This document shows, one piece after another, positions 17,195 to 26,300 of a DNA stretch of 64,000 nucleotides (its first letter is position 1; each line of letters opens with the position of its first letter). The notes under the pieces were generated by a model that ran no database searches, was not told where the DNA came from, and worked only from the letters and a program-made list of their open reading frames with translations. Both the position numbers and the translations under genes were made by a program. The stretch spans positions 1 to 64,000 of the forward strand of contig DASVDZ010000036.1 in NCBI GenBank assembly GCA_036380835.1, in the 5' to 3' direction. The stretch comes from DASQJL01 sp036380835 (GTDB lineage Bacteria; Eisenbacteria; RBG-16-71-46; SZUA-252).

Positions 17195-18802
17195 ATGATG
17201 AAGCCCAACCGCCGCAGGCGTGACAAGCCGCGCCCGGGCGCCCCGCCGACGGGGCCGCGCTCGGGCGGCCCGCCGACAGGGCCGCGCCCCGACGCCCCGC
17301 GCCGTGGTCGTCCTCTCAAGCCGAGAGGGAAGCCCGGCGCCGACGACGCGCCGCGGGTCAAGGAACACCCACAGTACGGGACGCGGATTCCTCCGGAAGA
17401 GCTCGAGTTCATGCGCCAGCAGGCGGCGGAACGCGCGCGGGAGGAACGGGAGCGCCGCGGGTTCGGGCCGACCCGATCCCACGGGGCCAAGCCGTACACG
17501 CCGCGGAGCGGCGGCTACGGCGGCCGCCCGAGCGGGCCGCCCTCGCGCGGTCCGGGGTTCCGCGGCGAGCGGGACCGCTATCCGGGTCCGCCGCGCGAGC
17601 GCCGCGGCCAAGGCCCCGCGCCCTATCGCGACCGCGGTCCAGGAGCCGGACGACCCGACCGGGGACCGATGCCGCCGAGGCCGGGACGCGACCGGGGCCG
17701 CCCCGCCGCGCCGTACCGGGAGCGGCCGCCCGCCAAGCCGTACCGCACGGGCGTCCAGAGCGCCGGCGAAGGGCCGCCGCGGCCCTCGCCCGCGCCGGCC
17801 GAGCCGCCGCTCCACAAGGTTCGTCGCCTCCTCTCCGCCTACCAGCAGACGGCCGCGGTGGTCGCGGCCCACTCGCTCGGCGTGTTCGGCGAGATCCACC
17901 GGCGCCCGCAGGTCGCCGCCGACATCGCCCGGCATTGCGCGAGCGATCCGCGCGGCATGGAGGCGCTCCTCGAGGCGCTGGTCGCGCTCGGGATCCTGGA
18001 CCGCCACGGCTCCTCGTACGTCCTGCCGCGGGACCTCGCGCCCTATTTCGTGCCGGGCGAGAACGGCGACGCGACCGGGATGGTCGAGGGGGCCCCCGAT
18101 CTCTACCACGCGTGGGGAGACCTCGCGCGCGGCGTGCGCGAAGGGACGCCGCGGTTCCCGCTCGGCAGCGACGCCATCCTCGCCGGCGATCCGGGGCGGG
18201 TGCGCCGCTACATCCGCGCCGTCCACACCGTGAGCCGCGAGGCGGCGCGCCGCATCGTGGAGCTGGCGCCGATCCTGCCGGGGTCGAGCCTGCTCGACGT
18301 GGCCGGCGGATCGGGCGTCTACGCGGCGGAGTACGCGCGCCGCATCCCCGACGTGAAGGCGCATCTCTTCGACCTCCCGCCCACCCTCGAGGTGGCCCGC
18401 GAGATCCTCCTCGCCGAGGGCTACGAGGACAACGTGGCGTTCCATCCGGGCGACTACCGCGCGGATCCCTTCCCGGGCCCCGTCGACACGCTCCTGCTCT
18501 CGAACGTGGTGCAGACCGAGAGCGAGGAGCACGTGCTGGGCGTCTTCCGGAAGGCCTGGGACGCGCTCCGCCCCGGCGGCACGCTCCTGGTCCACGGAAT
18601 GATGACCGACGCGGACGCGCCTCCCGCTCCCGCGACCGCGCTCTTCACGCTCATGATGTTCACCGTGTTCGATCACGGTCGGGCCTGGAGCGTGCAGCAG
18701 GTGTCGGACTGGCTCGCCCAGGAGCGGTTCGGCGTGCGCGCGACGCGCGAGCTCGGCGAGCCGTTCTCGAGCAAGTTGATCATCGCCTCCCGCCTCGAAT
18801 AG
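17195..18802 (+). CDS. O-methyltransferase-like protein with long RGG/Pro-rich disordered N-terminus
   Basis: 535 residues. Residues ~1-210 are low-complexity, rich in Arg, Gly and Pro (RRRRDKPRPG, RGGYGGRP-type strings, RDRGPGAGRPDRGP), with one short helical-looking stretch (EELEFMRQQAAERAREERERR). Residues ~215-535 are a Methyltransf_2-type enzyme: a winged-helix dimerisation domain, then SAM motif LLDVAGGSGVYAAEYARR, HLFDLPPTLE (acidic loop) and PGGTLLVHG. Such enzymes methylate small-molecule hydroxyls (CrtF, hydroxyneurosporene and polyketide methylases). The catalytic His/Glu dyad is not clear, so the substrate is unknown. The disordered arm is unusual for the family. It ends two bases before the Fpg-like gene. 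Confidence 0.82.
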   Translation: MMKPNRRRRDKPRPGAPPTGPRSGGPPTGPRPDAPRRGRPLKPRGKPGADDAPRVKEHPQYGTRIPPEELEFMRQQAAERAREERERRGFGPTRSHGAKPYTPRSGGYGGRPSGPPSRGPGFRGERDRYPGPPRERRGQGPAPYRDRGPGAGRPDRGPMPPRPGRDRGRPAAPYRERPPAKPYRTGVQSAGEGPPRPSPAPAEPPLHKVRRLLSAYQQTAAVVAAHSLGVFGEIHRRPQVAADIARHCASDPRGMEALLEALVALGILDRHGSSYVLPRDLAPYFVPGENGDATGMVEGAPDLYHAWGDLARGVREGTPRFPLGSDAILAGDPGRVRRYIRAVHTVSREAARRIVELAPILPGSSLLDVAGGSGVYAAEYARRIPDVKAHLFDLPPTLEVAREILLAEGYEDNVAFHPGDYRADPFPGPVDTLLLSNVVQTESEEHVLGVFRKAWDALRPGGTLLVHGMMTDADAPPAPATALFTLMMFTVFDHGRAWSVQQVSDWLAQERFGVRATRELGEPFSSKLIIASRLE

Positions 18803-18804
18803 CC

Positions 18805-19707
18805 GTGCCCGAGATACCGTTTCTCGAAGTCCTCGCCGAGAACCTCGCGGCCGGGATCTCCGGGCGCCGGATCGAATCGATCGAGGTGCGGCAGCCGGCC
18901 CTCCTGATGACCTCCTCGCCTTCCCCCGAGTCCTTCGCGGGCGAGTTCCTGAGCCACCCGTCCCGGAAGGGCAAGTTCCTCATCTTCGAGACCGAATCGC
19001 GGCGGGCGATCGTGATCCACCTGATGCGGCTGGGGCGGATCCAGATCGCGCCGGGTCCGGCCGGTTCCGGAAAGGGCGCGGGAAGGGAAGGGCGCCCGGT
19101 CGCGGGACGGCCCAAGGCGCCCAAGAACCTCTCGGCGAGGATTCGCTTCGACGACTCGACCGAGCTTCGCCTCGTCGAGCACGGCACGGAGAAGCGCGCG
19201 CGCCTCTGGCTGACCGAGGACGCCGACTCCCTCCCGGAGATCCAGACGGTGGGACCCGACCCGACGCGCGGCGAGATGGACGCCGCGGCGTTCACGGCGG
19301 CGCTTCGCGCCCAGTCCCGGCAGCTCAAGACGTTCCTGACCGACCAGCGCACGATCTCGGGGATCGGCAACGGCCTCTCCGACGAGATCCTCTACGAGGC
19401 GCGCCTCTCGCCGTTTCAACTCACGAGGAACGTCGACGACGAGGCGGCCGAGCGGCTCCATCGCGCCGTGCTGGACGTCCTCGCGCGCCAGACCGCGCTC
19501 CTCCGCGAATCGGCCGGGGGCGACCTGCCGCAGCGCGAGCCGGTCGGGCACTACGCGGTCCACGACCACGCGGGAGGGCGTTGCGCCCGTTGCGGCGCCA
19601 CGATCGCCCGCGTCTCCTACGCCGACCATGAGACCTTCTACTGTCCCGGATGCCAGACCGGCGGCGTCCCGCTCAAGGACCGCCGGCTCTCCAAGCTGTT
19701 GAAGTAG
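18805..19707 (+). CDS. mutM: Formamidopyrimidine-DNA glycosylase-like (Fpg/Nei family)
   Basis: 300 residues from a GTG at 18805, chosen because it restores the obligatory N-terminal Pro-Glu (M-PEIPF; Pro2 is the Schiff-base nucleophile, Glu3 the acid). Other family features: Lys in HPSRKGKFLIF, HLMRLGRI, GIGNGLSDEILYEARLSPF (helix-two-turn-helix), and a C-terminal zinc finger C-x2-C-x16-C-x2-C (CARCG ... YCPGCQ). It excises oxidised purines from DNA. A ~25-residue Gly/Lys/Pro-rich insertion sits near residues 84-108. Only 2 bp separate it from the methyltransferase gene, so they are probably co-transcribed. Confidence 0.88.
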   Translation: MPEIPFLEVLAENLAAGISGRRIESIEVRQPALLMTSSPSPESFAGEFLSHPSRKGKFLIFETESRRAIVIHLMRLGRIQIAPGPAGSGKGAGREGRPVAGRPKAPKNLSARIRFDDSTELRLVEHGTEKRARLWLTEDADSLPEIQTVGPDPTRGEMDAAAFTAALRAQSRQLKTFLTDQRTISGIGNGLSDEILYEARLSPFQLTRNVDDEAAERLHRAVLDVLARQTALLRESAGGDLPQREPVGHYAVHDHAGGRCARCGATIARVSYADHETFYCPGCQTGGVPLKDRRLSKLLK

Positions 19708-19750
19708 AATCGATTGAAACGCCGCTGAAGGCGGGGACGCGCCCGACCGA

Positions 19751-19764
19751 TACAAACGTATACT
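19751..19764 (+). promoter_or_regulatory. Candidate CopY/BlaI-type operator overlapping a -10 element
   Basis: TACAAACGTA (19751-19760) differs by one base from the CopY/MecI/BlaI core TACAnnTGTA, and overlaps a TATACT hexamer (19759-19764) that could be the -10 of the metal-efflux operon. The -35 is poor, as expected if an activator or repressor controls it. No matching regulator gene is in the window. Confidence 0.35.
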
Positions 19765-19774
19765 TGCGGTCCGA

Positions 19775-19807
19775 CGCGACTCGGCGCATCGTAGGCATCG
19801 AGTCGCG
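19775..19807 (+). promoter_or_regulatory. Leader stem-loop, efflux operon
   Basis: Perfect 9-bp inverted repeat CGCGACTCG / CGAGTCGCG with a 15-nt loop, just after the candidate -10. It would be the first structure of the transcript and precedes the T-tract hairpin at 19818-19839, an arrangement that could act as an attenuator. Confidence 0.4.
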
Positions 19808-19817
19808 GGCCGTCACG

Positions 19818-19839
19818 AAACGGAACCGCCGCCGTTTTT
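19818..19839 (+). terminator. Candidate intrinsic terminator/attenuator before the Cys-rich protein gene
   Basis: AAACGG / CCGTTT stem of 6 bp with an 8-nt loop, running into TTTTT. It lies 24 bp before the first gene of the efflux operon and after the Fpg-like gene. It could terminate the upstream transcript or attenuate the downstream one. Confidence 0.4.
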
Positions 19840-19862
19840 CGAGGTAACGAATCTCGAGAGCC

Positions 19863-20312
19863 ATGATGAAACGAGCCGTCTCCGCCATCCTCGTCTGCGC
19901 GTTGTGCCTCGCCAGCGCCGTTCCCGTGCTGGGAACGCGCATGGTCTGCGCGCCCGGCATGGCCGCTTCGATGACGCGCTCCCCGGACGCCGGGGCCCAC
20001 GCCACGATGCTCGCCGACGGTTCCGTCTGCCCGCCGTGCCCCAAGTGCGGCGACATGCCTTCGAGCGCCGCGCTGAAGGCGGCTTCCTGCTGCCGCGTCG
20101 CGCCGGCCGAGGAGTCGAACGCCTTGGCCGCGACGCTCGCGAACGGCAGTCGCGCTCCGTCGCCGGACGAGGGCGCCGGCCTCCACGCCGCGACCCTTCC
20201 GGCGAACGCGCCGCCCGCCGTCCTGATCGACCCCTCGGCGCGTTCGGTCGGCGGATCGCCGCCCACCGCCTCGCCGCCGAAGCCAGCCCGCACCTCCATC
20301 CTCCGCCTCTAA
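19863..20312 (+). CDS. Small secreted Cys-rich protein of the metal-efflux operon
   Basis: 149 residues (a second ATG directly follows the first, both plausible). A signal peptide (AVSAILVCALCLASAVPVLG) is followed by a Cys/Met-containing core: MVCAPGMAASM, VCPPCPKCGDM, SCCRVAP. The C-terminal half is Pro/Ala-rich and low in conservation. I do not recognise a named family. Short secreted proteins with clustered Cys, Met and His commonly stand at the head of copper or silver efflux operons and may bind or deliver the metal, which is inferred here from the neighbours. It is separated from the tolC gene by a structured 122-bp leader. Confidence 0.6.
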   Translation: MMKRAVSAILVCALCLASAVPVLGTRMVCAPGMAASMTRSPDAGAHATMLADGSVCPPCPKCGDMPSSAALKAASCCRVAPAEESNALAATLANGSRAPSPDEGAGLHAATLPANAPPAVLIDPSARSVGGSPPTASPPKPARTSILRL

Positions 20313-20314
20313 GA

Positions 20315-20432
20315 GAAGACCACCCGCTTGAGTCCGGCGCGCGTCGCGCGCGGGACTGAGGCACGCATCTGTTCCTCGCGGGGCTCGGATTCCGTCCCGC
20401 GGAGACCCGGCACGTTTCCAAAGGTGGTCTTC
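20315..20432 (+). promoter_or_regulatory. Structured leader RNA upstream of the TolC gene (candidate cis-regulatory element)
   Basis: The whole gap folds on paper into a closed multi-branch structure. The outer stem is a perfect 10-bp repeat, GAAGACCACC (20315-20324) with GGTGGTCTTC (20423-20432). Inside are a strong hairpin AGTCC-g-GCGCGCG / CGCGCGC-g-GGACT (20331-20357, one mismatch) and a second, CGCGGG / CCCGCG (20377-20401). Each inner hairpin is followed within a few bases by GGCACG. The 3' strand of the outer stem covers the only ribosome-binding candidate (AAGGTGG), with the ATG two bases later at 20435, so opening and closing the stem could control translation. Confidence 0.5.
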
Positions 20433-20434
20433 CG

Positions 20435-21778
20435 ATGCATCGCCGTTCCGCCGCACGAATGCTCGTACCGATCGTCACGCTCGCAGCGGCCCTCGTCGCG
20501 CCCGGCGTGCGGGCGGAGATGCCGGGCGCCGCCGCGACCGCCGCCCTCGCGGGCGACGCCGCGCTCGACTCGCTTCTCGCGTTTCCCTCGCTCGAGCTGC
20601 GCCCACTCGAGCGCGCCGTGCTCGAGCGGAACCCCTCGCTCGAGGCCATGCGGTCGGCCTGGCGGGCCTCCGAGGCACGGGCGGATCAGGCCGGCGCGCT
20701 CGAGAACCCGATGATCGAGGCGACGACCGCGCCCCAGAGCTGGAAGAGCGACATGGTCGATCCCGGGTACATGGTGATGCTCCGCCAGCGGTTCCCTCTG
20801 TTCGGCGAGCGCGGGCTTCGCGGGCGCGCGGCGCGGGAGACGGCGAGCGCGTCCGGAGAGGGCTACCGGACGGAGCAATTGGATCTCCTTCACGAGACGC
20901 GCGACGCCTTCGCCGAGTATTACCGGAACGCGCGCTCGCGGGAAGTGAACGCCGAGCTGCTGGATCTCGTCGGCCAGTTCCGGCGGATCGCGATGACCAA
21001 GTACGAGGCCGGGACCGCGAACCTCTCCGACGTGCTGCAGGCCGACGTCGAGCTGGCGATGCTGGACCACGAGCGGGTCGCGTTCGAGCGGGACCGGAGG
21101 GTGATCGTCGCGCGCTTGAACACGCTTCTGCGGCGCGATCCGCTGAGCGACCTGCCCGAGCCCGCCGCCGCCTTGTCGCCGCCGTTCTCCCCCGTGAGGG
21201 CGGATTCGGCACTCGCCCTGGCGCGGGCGACACGGCCCGAGCTGCGCGGAATCGACGCGGAACGCCGGGCGCGATCGGCCGAGGTTTCTCTCGCGCGGCG
21301 CGGCCGATACCCGGAGTTCGAGGTGCAGGCCCGGTACGACCGGTTCATGAACGAGCGCCAGTGGCGCCCGCAGGTGGGCGTGGGTCTGAGCCTCCCGCTC
21401 CAGTTCGGGCGCATCGGGGCGTCCGTCCGCGAGGCCCGGGCGATGCTCGCCGAGGCCGAATCGAAACGGATCGCGACGCTCAATCAGGTCGAGTACGAGG
21501 TGGCGGTGGCCGCGTCGCGGGTCGAGGAAATCCACCACGAGCTGGAGATCGTGGAGGGGCGCGTCGTGCCCATCACGGAGCAGTCGCTCGCCGCCTCACG
21601 CACGGGGTACGAGAGCAACCGCGCCGACTTTCTCACCCTGCTCAACGCGGAGCGGGATCTCGCCCGCGCCCGCCTGACCCTCTACGACGTCCGTGCCGAG
21701 TACTTTCTCGCGCTGTCGGATTTGGAGCGCGCGGTCGGCACGCCGCCGGCCGGCGCCGCGGAAGGGAGCGAACGATGA
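20435..21778 (+). CDS. TolC-family outer-membrane efflux protein (CusC/CzcC-like)
   Basis: 447 residues with a signal sequence (MLVPIVTLAAALVAPGVRA). Two outer-membrane-efflux repeats dominated by long amphipathic helices: ARADQAGALENPMIEA at ~80, then YRNARSREVNAELLDLVGQFRRIAMTKYEAGTANLSDVLQAD, and in the second half SRTGYESNRADFLTLLNAERDLARARLTLYDVRAEY. It forms the trimeric exit duct of a tripartite efflux pump. The stop codon overlaps the adaptor start (ATGA), so the genes are translationally coupled. No N-terminal lipobox is present, unlike E. coli CusC. Confidence 0.9.
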   Translation: MHRRSAARMLVPIVTLAAALVAPGVRAEMPGAAATAALAGDAALDSLLAFPSLELRPLERAVLERNPSLEAMRSAWRASEARADQAGALENPMIEATTAPQSWKSDMVDPGYMVMLRQRFPLFGERGLRGRAARETASASGEGYRTEQLDLLHETRDAFAEYYRNARSREVNAELLDLVGQFRRIAMTKYEAGTANLSDVLQADVELAMLDHERVAFERDRRVIVARLNTLLRRDPLSDLPEPAAALSPPFSPVRADSALALARATRPELRGIDAERRARSAEVSLARRGRYPEFEVQARYDRFMNERQWRPQVGVGLSLPLQFGRIGASVREARAMLAEAESKRIATLNQVEYEVAVAASRVEEIHHELEIVEGRVVPITEQSLAASRTGYESNRADFLTLLNAERDLARARLTLYDVRAEYFLALSDLERAVGTPPAGAAEGSER

Positions 21779-23331
21779 CGGGGGAGGGGATTCGTTTCAG
21801 GGGACGGACGTGGCGGCTGGCTCTGGCCCCCGCCCTCACGGCGGCCATGCTCCTGGCGGCGATCGTGTCGGGCTGCGGTCGAAAAGGCGCTGCACCGGGA
21901 GGAGGCGCCGCCGGACCGACGCAGGGCGTCGGGCCGTACCGGGTCTCGGTCCAGAACCGTCCGGCGACGCCGTCCGTCGGCGACAATCGGCTCGTGGTCA
22001 CCGTGGCCGACACCACGGGCGCACCCGTTCGCGGGGCCGAGCTGAGCGTCGTGGTCGCGATGGAGGCGATGGGCACGATGCCGCGGATGGAGAGTCGCGG
22101 CGAAGTGAAGGAGACCGGGCCGGGGGTCTACGAGGCGAAGTACGGCATCGGAATGGCGGGCGAGTGGGACGCGGACATCCGAATCCGCGACCCCCGCGGT
22201 GGCCAGGCGGATGCGGCCTTCCGCCTGAGCACGAGCCTCGCGCGGGTCTCGTTCGTGGGAGGCACGCCACCGGTGGGCGGAGGATCCGCCGGCGGCGCCG
22301 TCGGCGGCGCGCGGGGACCCGGCGCGGCCGGCGATATCCCGGGCGCGGTCCGGATCGATCCCGCCCGGCGTCAGGAGATCGGCGTCCGCACGGAAACCAT
22401 CGAGCGCCGCGACCTCACGCAGACCGTGCGCGCCGCGGGCCTCGTCGCGTACGACGAGACGAGGCGCGCCGAGGTATCGCTCAAGTTCGGCGGCTGGGTG
22501 CGCGACATCCGGGTCGACTACACCGGACGTGCCGTGCGCGCGGGAGAGGTGCTCTTCACCGTCTACAGCCCGGAGCTCTTCGCCGCCCAGCAGGAGTACC
22601 TCACCGCGCTCGGCCGGTCCGCGGGCGGCTCCGCTCCGAACGGCGCCGGGGGCGACCCCTCCATCGCCGAGGCGGCGCGCCGGCGGCTCCTCCTCTGGGA
22701 CATCTCTCCCCGGGAGATCGACGCGATCGCCCAGGCCGGAAAGCCCATGGAGGCCGTCCCCATCGTGGCCCCCGTCAGCGGGGTCGTGGTCGAGAAGAAC
22801 ATCGTCCTGGGGAGCGCCCTGATGGCGGGGCAGCTCCTCTACAAGATCGCGCCGATCCATCCGGTGTGGGTGATGGCGAACGTGTACCCGTACGAGCTGC
22901 CGCTCATCCGGAACGGCATGGAGGCGACGATCCTCACGCCCTTCCTGCCCGAGAAATTCCGCCTGGGGCACGTCTCGTGGCTGAGCCCCTCCATGGAGGC
23001 CGATACCCGGACCGCCCAGATCCGAATCGAGGTGCCGAACGAGCGCGCCGACCTGAGGCCGGGGATGTACGTCGACGTGGCCTTCGACGTCCGTCTCGGG
23101 AAGCAGATCGCCGTTCCCGAGAGCGCCGTTCTCTACGTGGGGGACCGCCGGATCGTCTTCATCGATCTGGGCGACGGCCGCCTCGCGCCGCGGAACGTGA
23201 CGCTCGGTCCGCGGGCCGGCGACTACTACGCGGTGCTCGCGGGGCTCAAGGAAGGGGAGATCGTGGTCACCTCGGGCAACTTCCTCGTCGCGGCCGAAAG
23301 CCGGCTCAAGGCCGCCGAGTCGAAGTGGTAG
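21775..23331 (+). CDS. CusB-like efflux adaptor lipoprotein with N-terminal FixH/YtkA-like domain
   Basis: 518 residues. The start at 21775 overlaps the tolC stop by 4 bp. Lipoprotein signal with lipobox-like IVSGC (Cys ~38). Residues ~50-155 form a beta-sandwich resembling YtkA/FixH-type domains (LVVTVADTTGAPVRGAELSV, ...GPGVYEAKYGI, AGEWDADIRI). After a Gly-rich linker comes a membrane-fusion-protein core (~195-515): VSLKFGGWVRDIRVDYTGRAVRAGEVLFTVYSPEL, a helical hairpin, a lipoyl/barrel domain (APVSGVVVEKNIVLGS), and a C-terminal membrane-proximal domain (LKEGEIVVTSGNFLVAAES). It links CusA to TolC and can hand over the metal. Confidence 0.88.
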   Translation: MTGEGIRFRGRTWRLALAPALTAAMLLAAIVSGCGRKGAAPGGGAAGPTQGVGPYRVSVQNRPATPSVGDNRLVVTVADTTGAPVRGAELSVVVAMEAMGTMPRMESRGEVKETGPGVYEAKYGIGMAGEWDADIRIRDPRGGQADAAFRLSTSLARVSFVGGTPPVGGGSAGGAVGGARGPGAAGDIPGAVRIDPARRQEIGVRTETIERRDLTQTVRAAGLVAYDETRRAEVSLKFGGWVRDIRVDYTGRAVRAGEVLFTVYSPELFAAQQEYLTALGRSAGGSAPNGAGGDPSIAEAARRRLLLWDISPREIDAIAQAGKPMEAVPIVAPVSGVVVEKNIVLGSALMAGQLLYKIAPIHPVWVMANVYPYELPLIRNGMEATILTPFLPEKFRLGHVSWLSPSMEADTRTAQIRIEVPNERADLRPGMYVDVAFDVRLGKQIAVPESAVLYVGDRRIVFIDLGDGRLAPRNVTLGPRAGDYYAVLAGLKEGEIVVTSGNFLVAAESRLKAAESKW

Positions 23332-23341
23332 GGGCGCGACC

Positions 23342-26300
23342 ATGATCGAGAAACTCATCGCCTGGTGCGCGCGGAACCGAGCGCTCACGCTCGCCTTCGT
23401 GCTGATCGCCGCGGCGTTCGGGGTCCGGGCCGTCCGGAACACGCCGCTCGACGCGATCCCGGACCTCTCCGACACGCAGGTCATCGTCTCCGCCGAGTGG
23501 ATGGGGCGGAGCCCCGACATCGTCGAGGATCAGGTCACGTACCCGATCGTCACCGCGCTTCGCGCCGCGCCCGGCGTCCAGTACGTGCGCGGGCTCAGCA
23601 TGATCGGGGACTCGTTCGTGTACGTCGTCTTCAAGGATGGCGTGGACCTCTACTGGGCGCGGAGTCGGGTCCTGGAGTATCTCGCGTCGATCCAGGGAAA
23701 GCTCCCCGAGGGAGTCACGCCGCGTCTCGGGCCCGACGCCACCAGCGTCGGCTGGGTATTCGAGTACGCGCTCGTGGACACCACGGGACGCCAGGACCTC
23801 TCGCAGCTCCGCTCCTTCCAGGACTGGTACCTCCGCTACTGGCTCCAGAGCGTGGACGGCGTAGCGGAAGTGGCCTCGGTGGGTGGCTTCGAGAAGCAGT
23901 ACCAGGTGGATCTCGATCCCGATCGTCTCGAGTCGTACGGAGTCTCGATCGACGACGTCGCCACGGCGATCCGCCGCTCGAACAACGAGGTCGGGGGAAG
24001 CGTCCTCGAGATCGCCGAGCACGAGCATTTCGTGCGGGGCCGCGGGTACATCCGCTCCCTCGCCGACATCGAATCGATCCCCGTCAAGGTGGACCCGAAC
24101 GGCGTCCCCGTGACGCTGCGCCAGCTGGGACAGGTGCACCTCGGCCCCGAGCAGCGCCGGGGGATCGCGGAGCTGAACGGCGAGGGGGAGGTCGTCGGCG
24201 GAATCGTCGTCATGCGCCTCAAGCAGAACGCCCTTCGGGTCATCGAAGGCGTGAAGAAGCGGCTCGAGGAGGTCAAGGGGGCGTTTCCGCCCGGAGTGAA
24301 GCTCGTCATCACGTACGACCGCTCCGAATTGATCCACCACGCGGTTCGCACCCTCTGGCACGAGCTGCTCCAGGAAATGCTCATCGTGAGTCTGGTGATC
24401 ATCTTCTTTCTCTTTCACTTCCGGAGCGCCCTGATCCCGATCCTCTCGATTCCCATCGCGGTGCTCTTCGCGTTCATTCCGATGGACGGCCAGGGGCTCA
24501 CCGCCAACATCATGTCGCTCGGCGGCATCGCGGTGGCGATCGGGGCGATGGTGGACGCCTCCATCATCATGGTGGAGAACGTGCACAAGAAGCTCGAGGC
24601 CTGGGAGGTCGGAGGGAAACAGGGGCCGCGGAACGACGTGATCGTACGCGCCCTCCAGGAGGTGGGGCGGCCCGTCTTCTTCGCCCTGACGGTGATCACC
24701 GTCTCCTTCCTCCCGATCTTCACGCTCGAGGCCACCGAGGGACGGCTGTTCAAGCCGCTCGCGTTCACCAAGACCTACTCGATGGCGTTCGCGGCGCTCC
24801 TCGCCGTGACCCTCACCCCCGCCCTCGCGGCCTGGTTCATCCGCGGCCGCATCCGGTCGGAGCACGCGCATCCCGTCTCGAAGCGGATGATCAGCGCGTA
24901 CGCGCCCGCGGTGCGCTTTGCCGTGCGCCGCCGCCGCTGGATCGTCTTCGGGGCCCTGGCGCTGATGCTCTCGACCATCCCGGTCTTTCTCCGCCTCGGG
25001 AGCGAGTTCATGCCGCCCCTGAACGAGGGCACGCTGCTCTACATGCCGACCGCGCCCCCAGGCATCTCGTCGACCGAGGCCTCGTCGGTGCTCCAGCAGA
25101 TGGACCGGAAGCTCAAGTCGTTCCCGGAGGTCGCGACCGTGTTCGGGAAGATGGGGCGGGCGAAGACACCCACCGATCCCGCGCCCCTCTCGATGACCGA
25201 GACGGTCATCACGCTCAAGCCCGAGTCGCAGTGGCGGAAAGGGATGACGTGGGAGCGGCTGATCGCCGAGCTGGACGCCGGGATGCGCTTTCCAGGGATG
25301 CCGAACATCTGGTGGATGCCGATCCAGACCCGAAACGAGATGCTCGCCACGGGCGTGCGGAGCGCCGTGGGCGTCAAGGTCTACGGCCCGGACCTCAAGG
25401 AGATCGAGGCGATCGGGGTCGCGATCGAGAAGGCGCTCCAGAACGTGCCGGGAACGCGGAGCGCCTACGCCGACCGGGTCACGGGCGGGTACTTCCTCGA
25501 CTTCGACATCGACCGGGAGGAGGCCGCCCGCTACGGCCTCACGGTGGGACAGATCCAGGACGTGATCGAGATGGCGGTCGGGGGGATGGCGGTCTCCCAG
25601 ACGATCGAGGGCCGCGAGCGCTACACGATCCTCGTCCGCTACGCGCGGCAGTTCCGTGAGGATCCCTCGATTCTGGGGCGCGTGCTCGTGCCGACCTCGC
25701 TGGGGAAACCGGTGCCGCTCGCCCAGGTGGCGAAGATCGTCTTCCGGACCGGGCCGCCCATGATCCAGGAGGAGGATGGACAGCTCCTGGGCCTGGTCTC
25801 GGTCGACGTCGCCGACCGGCCGCTCGGCAGCTACGTCGCCGACGCCAAGCGCGCCGTCTCGAAGGAGGTGGCGCTCCCGCCGGGCTATCGCCTCGACTGG
25901 TCGGGGCAGTTCAAGTACATGGAGCGGGCCCAGGCGCGGCTCGCGTTCGTCGTGCCGCTCACGCTCCTCATCGTGTTCGGCCTCCTCTACTTCAACATGC
26001 GATCCGTCCCCGAGGCGGCGCTCGTGATGCTCGCGGTGCCGTTCTCGCTCGTCGGCGCCGTGTGGATCCTATTCCTCCTCGGCTATCACCTGAGCGTGGC
26101 CGTCTGGGTGGGCATGATCGCCCTGGCCGGACTCGACGCCGAGACCGGCGTCGTGATGCTGCTCTATCTCAAGCTCGCCCACCGCGACCGCGAGGCCAAG
26201 GGACTCCTTCGGGACAAGGAGGATCTGACCGAGGCGATCGTCGAGGGGGCGGCGCATCGCATCCGGCCGAAGATGATGACCGTCTGCGCGATCCTCTTCG

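Noticed and set aside
20315..20432. Cobalamin riboswitch
   Set aside because: GGAGACC resembles part of the B12 box, but the conserved GCCACTG core and the remaining conserved segments are absent.
20435..21240. Long minus-strand frames across the tolC gene
   Set aside because: Shadow of the efflux gene; Arg/Ser/Pro-rich with no conserved motif.
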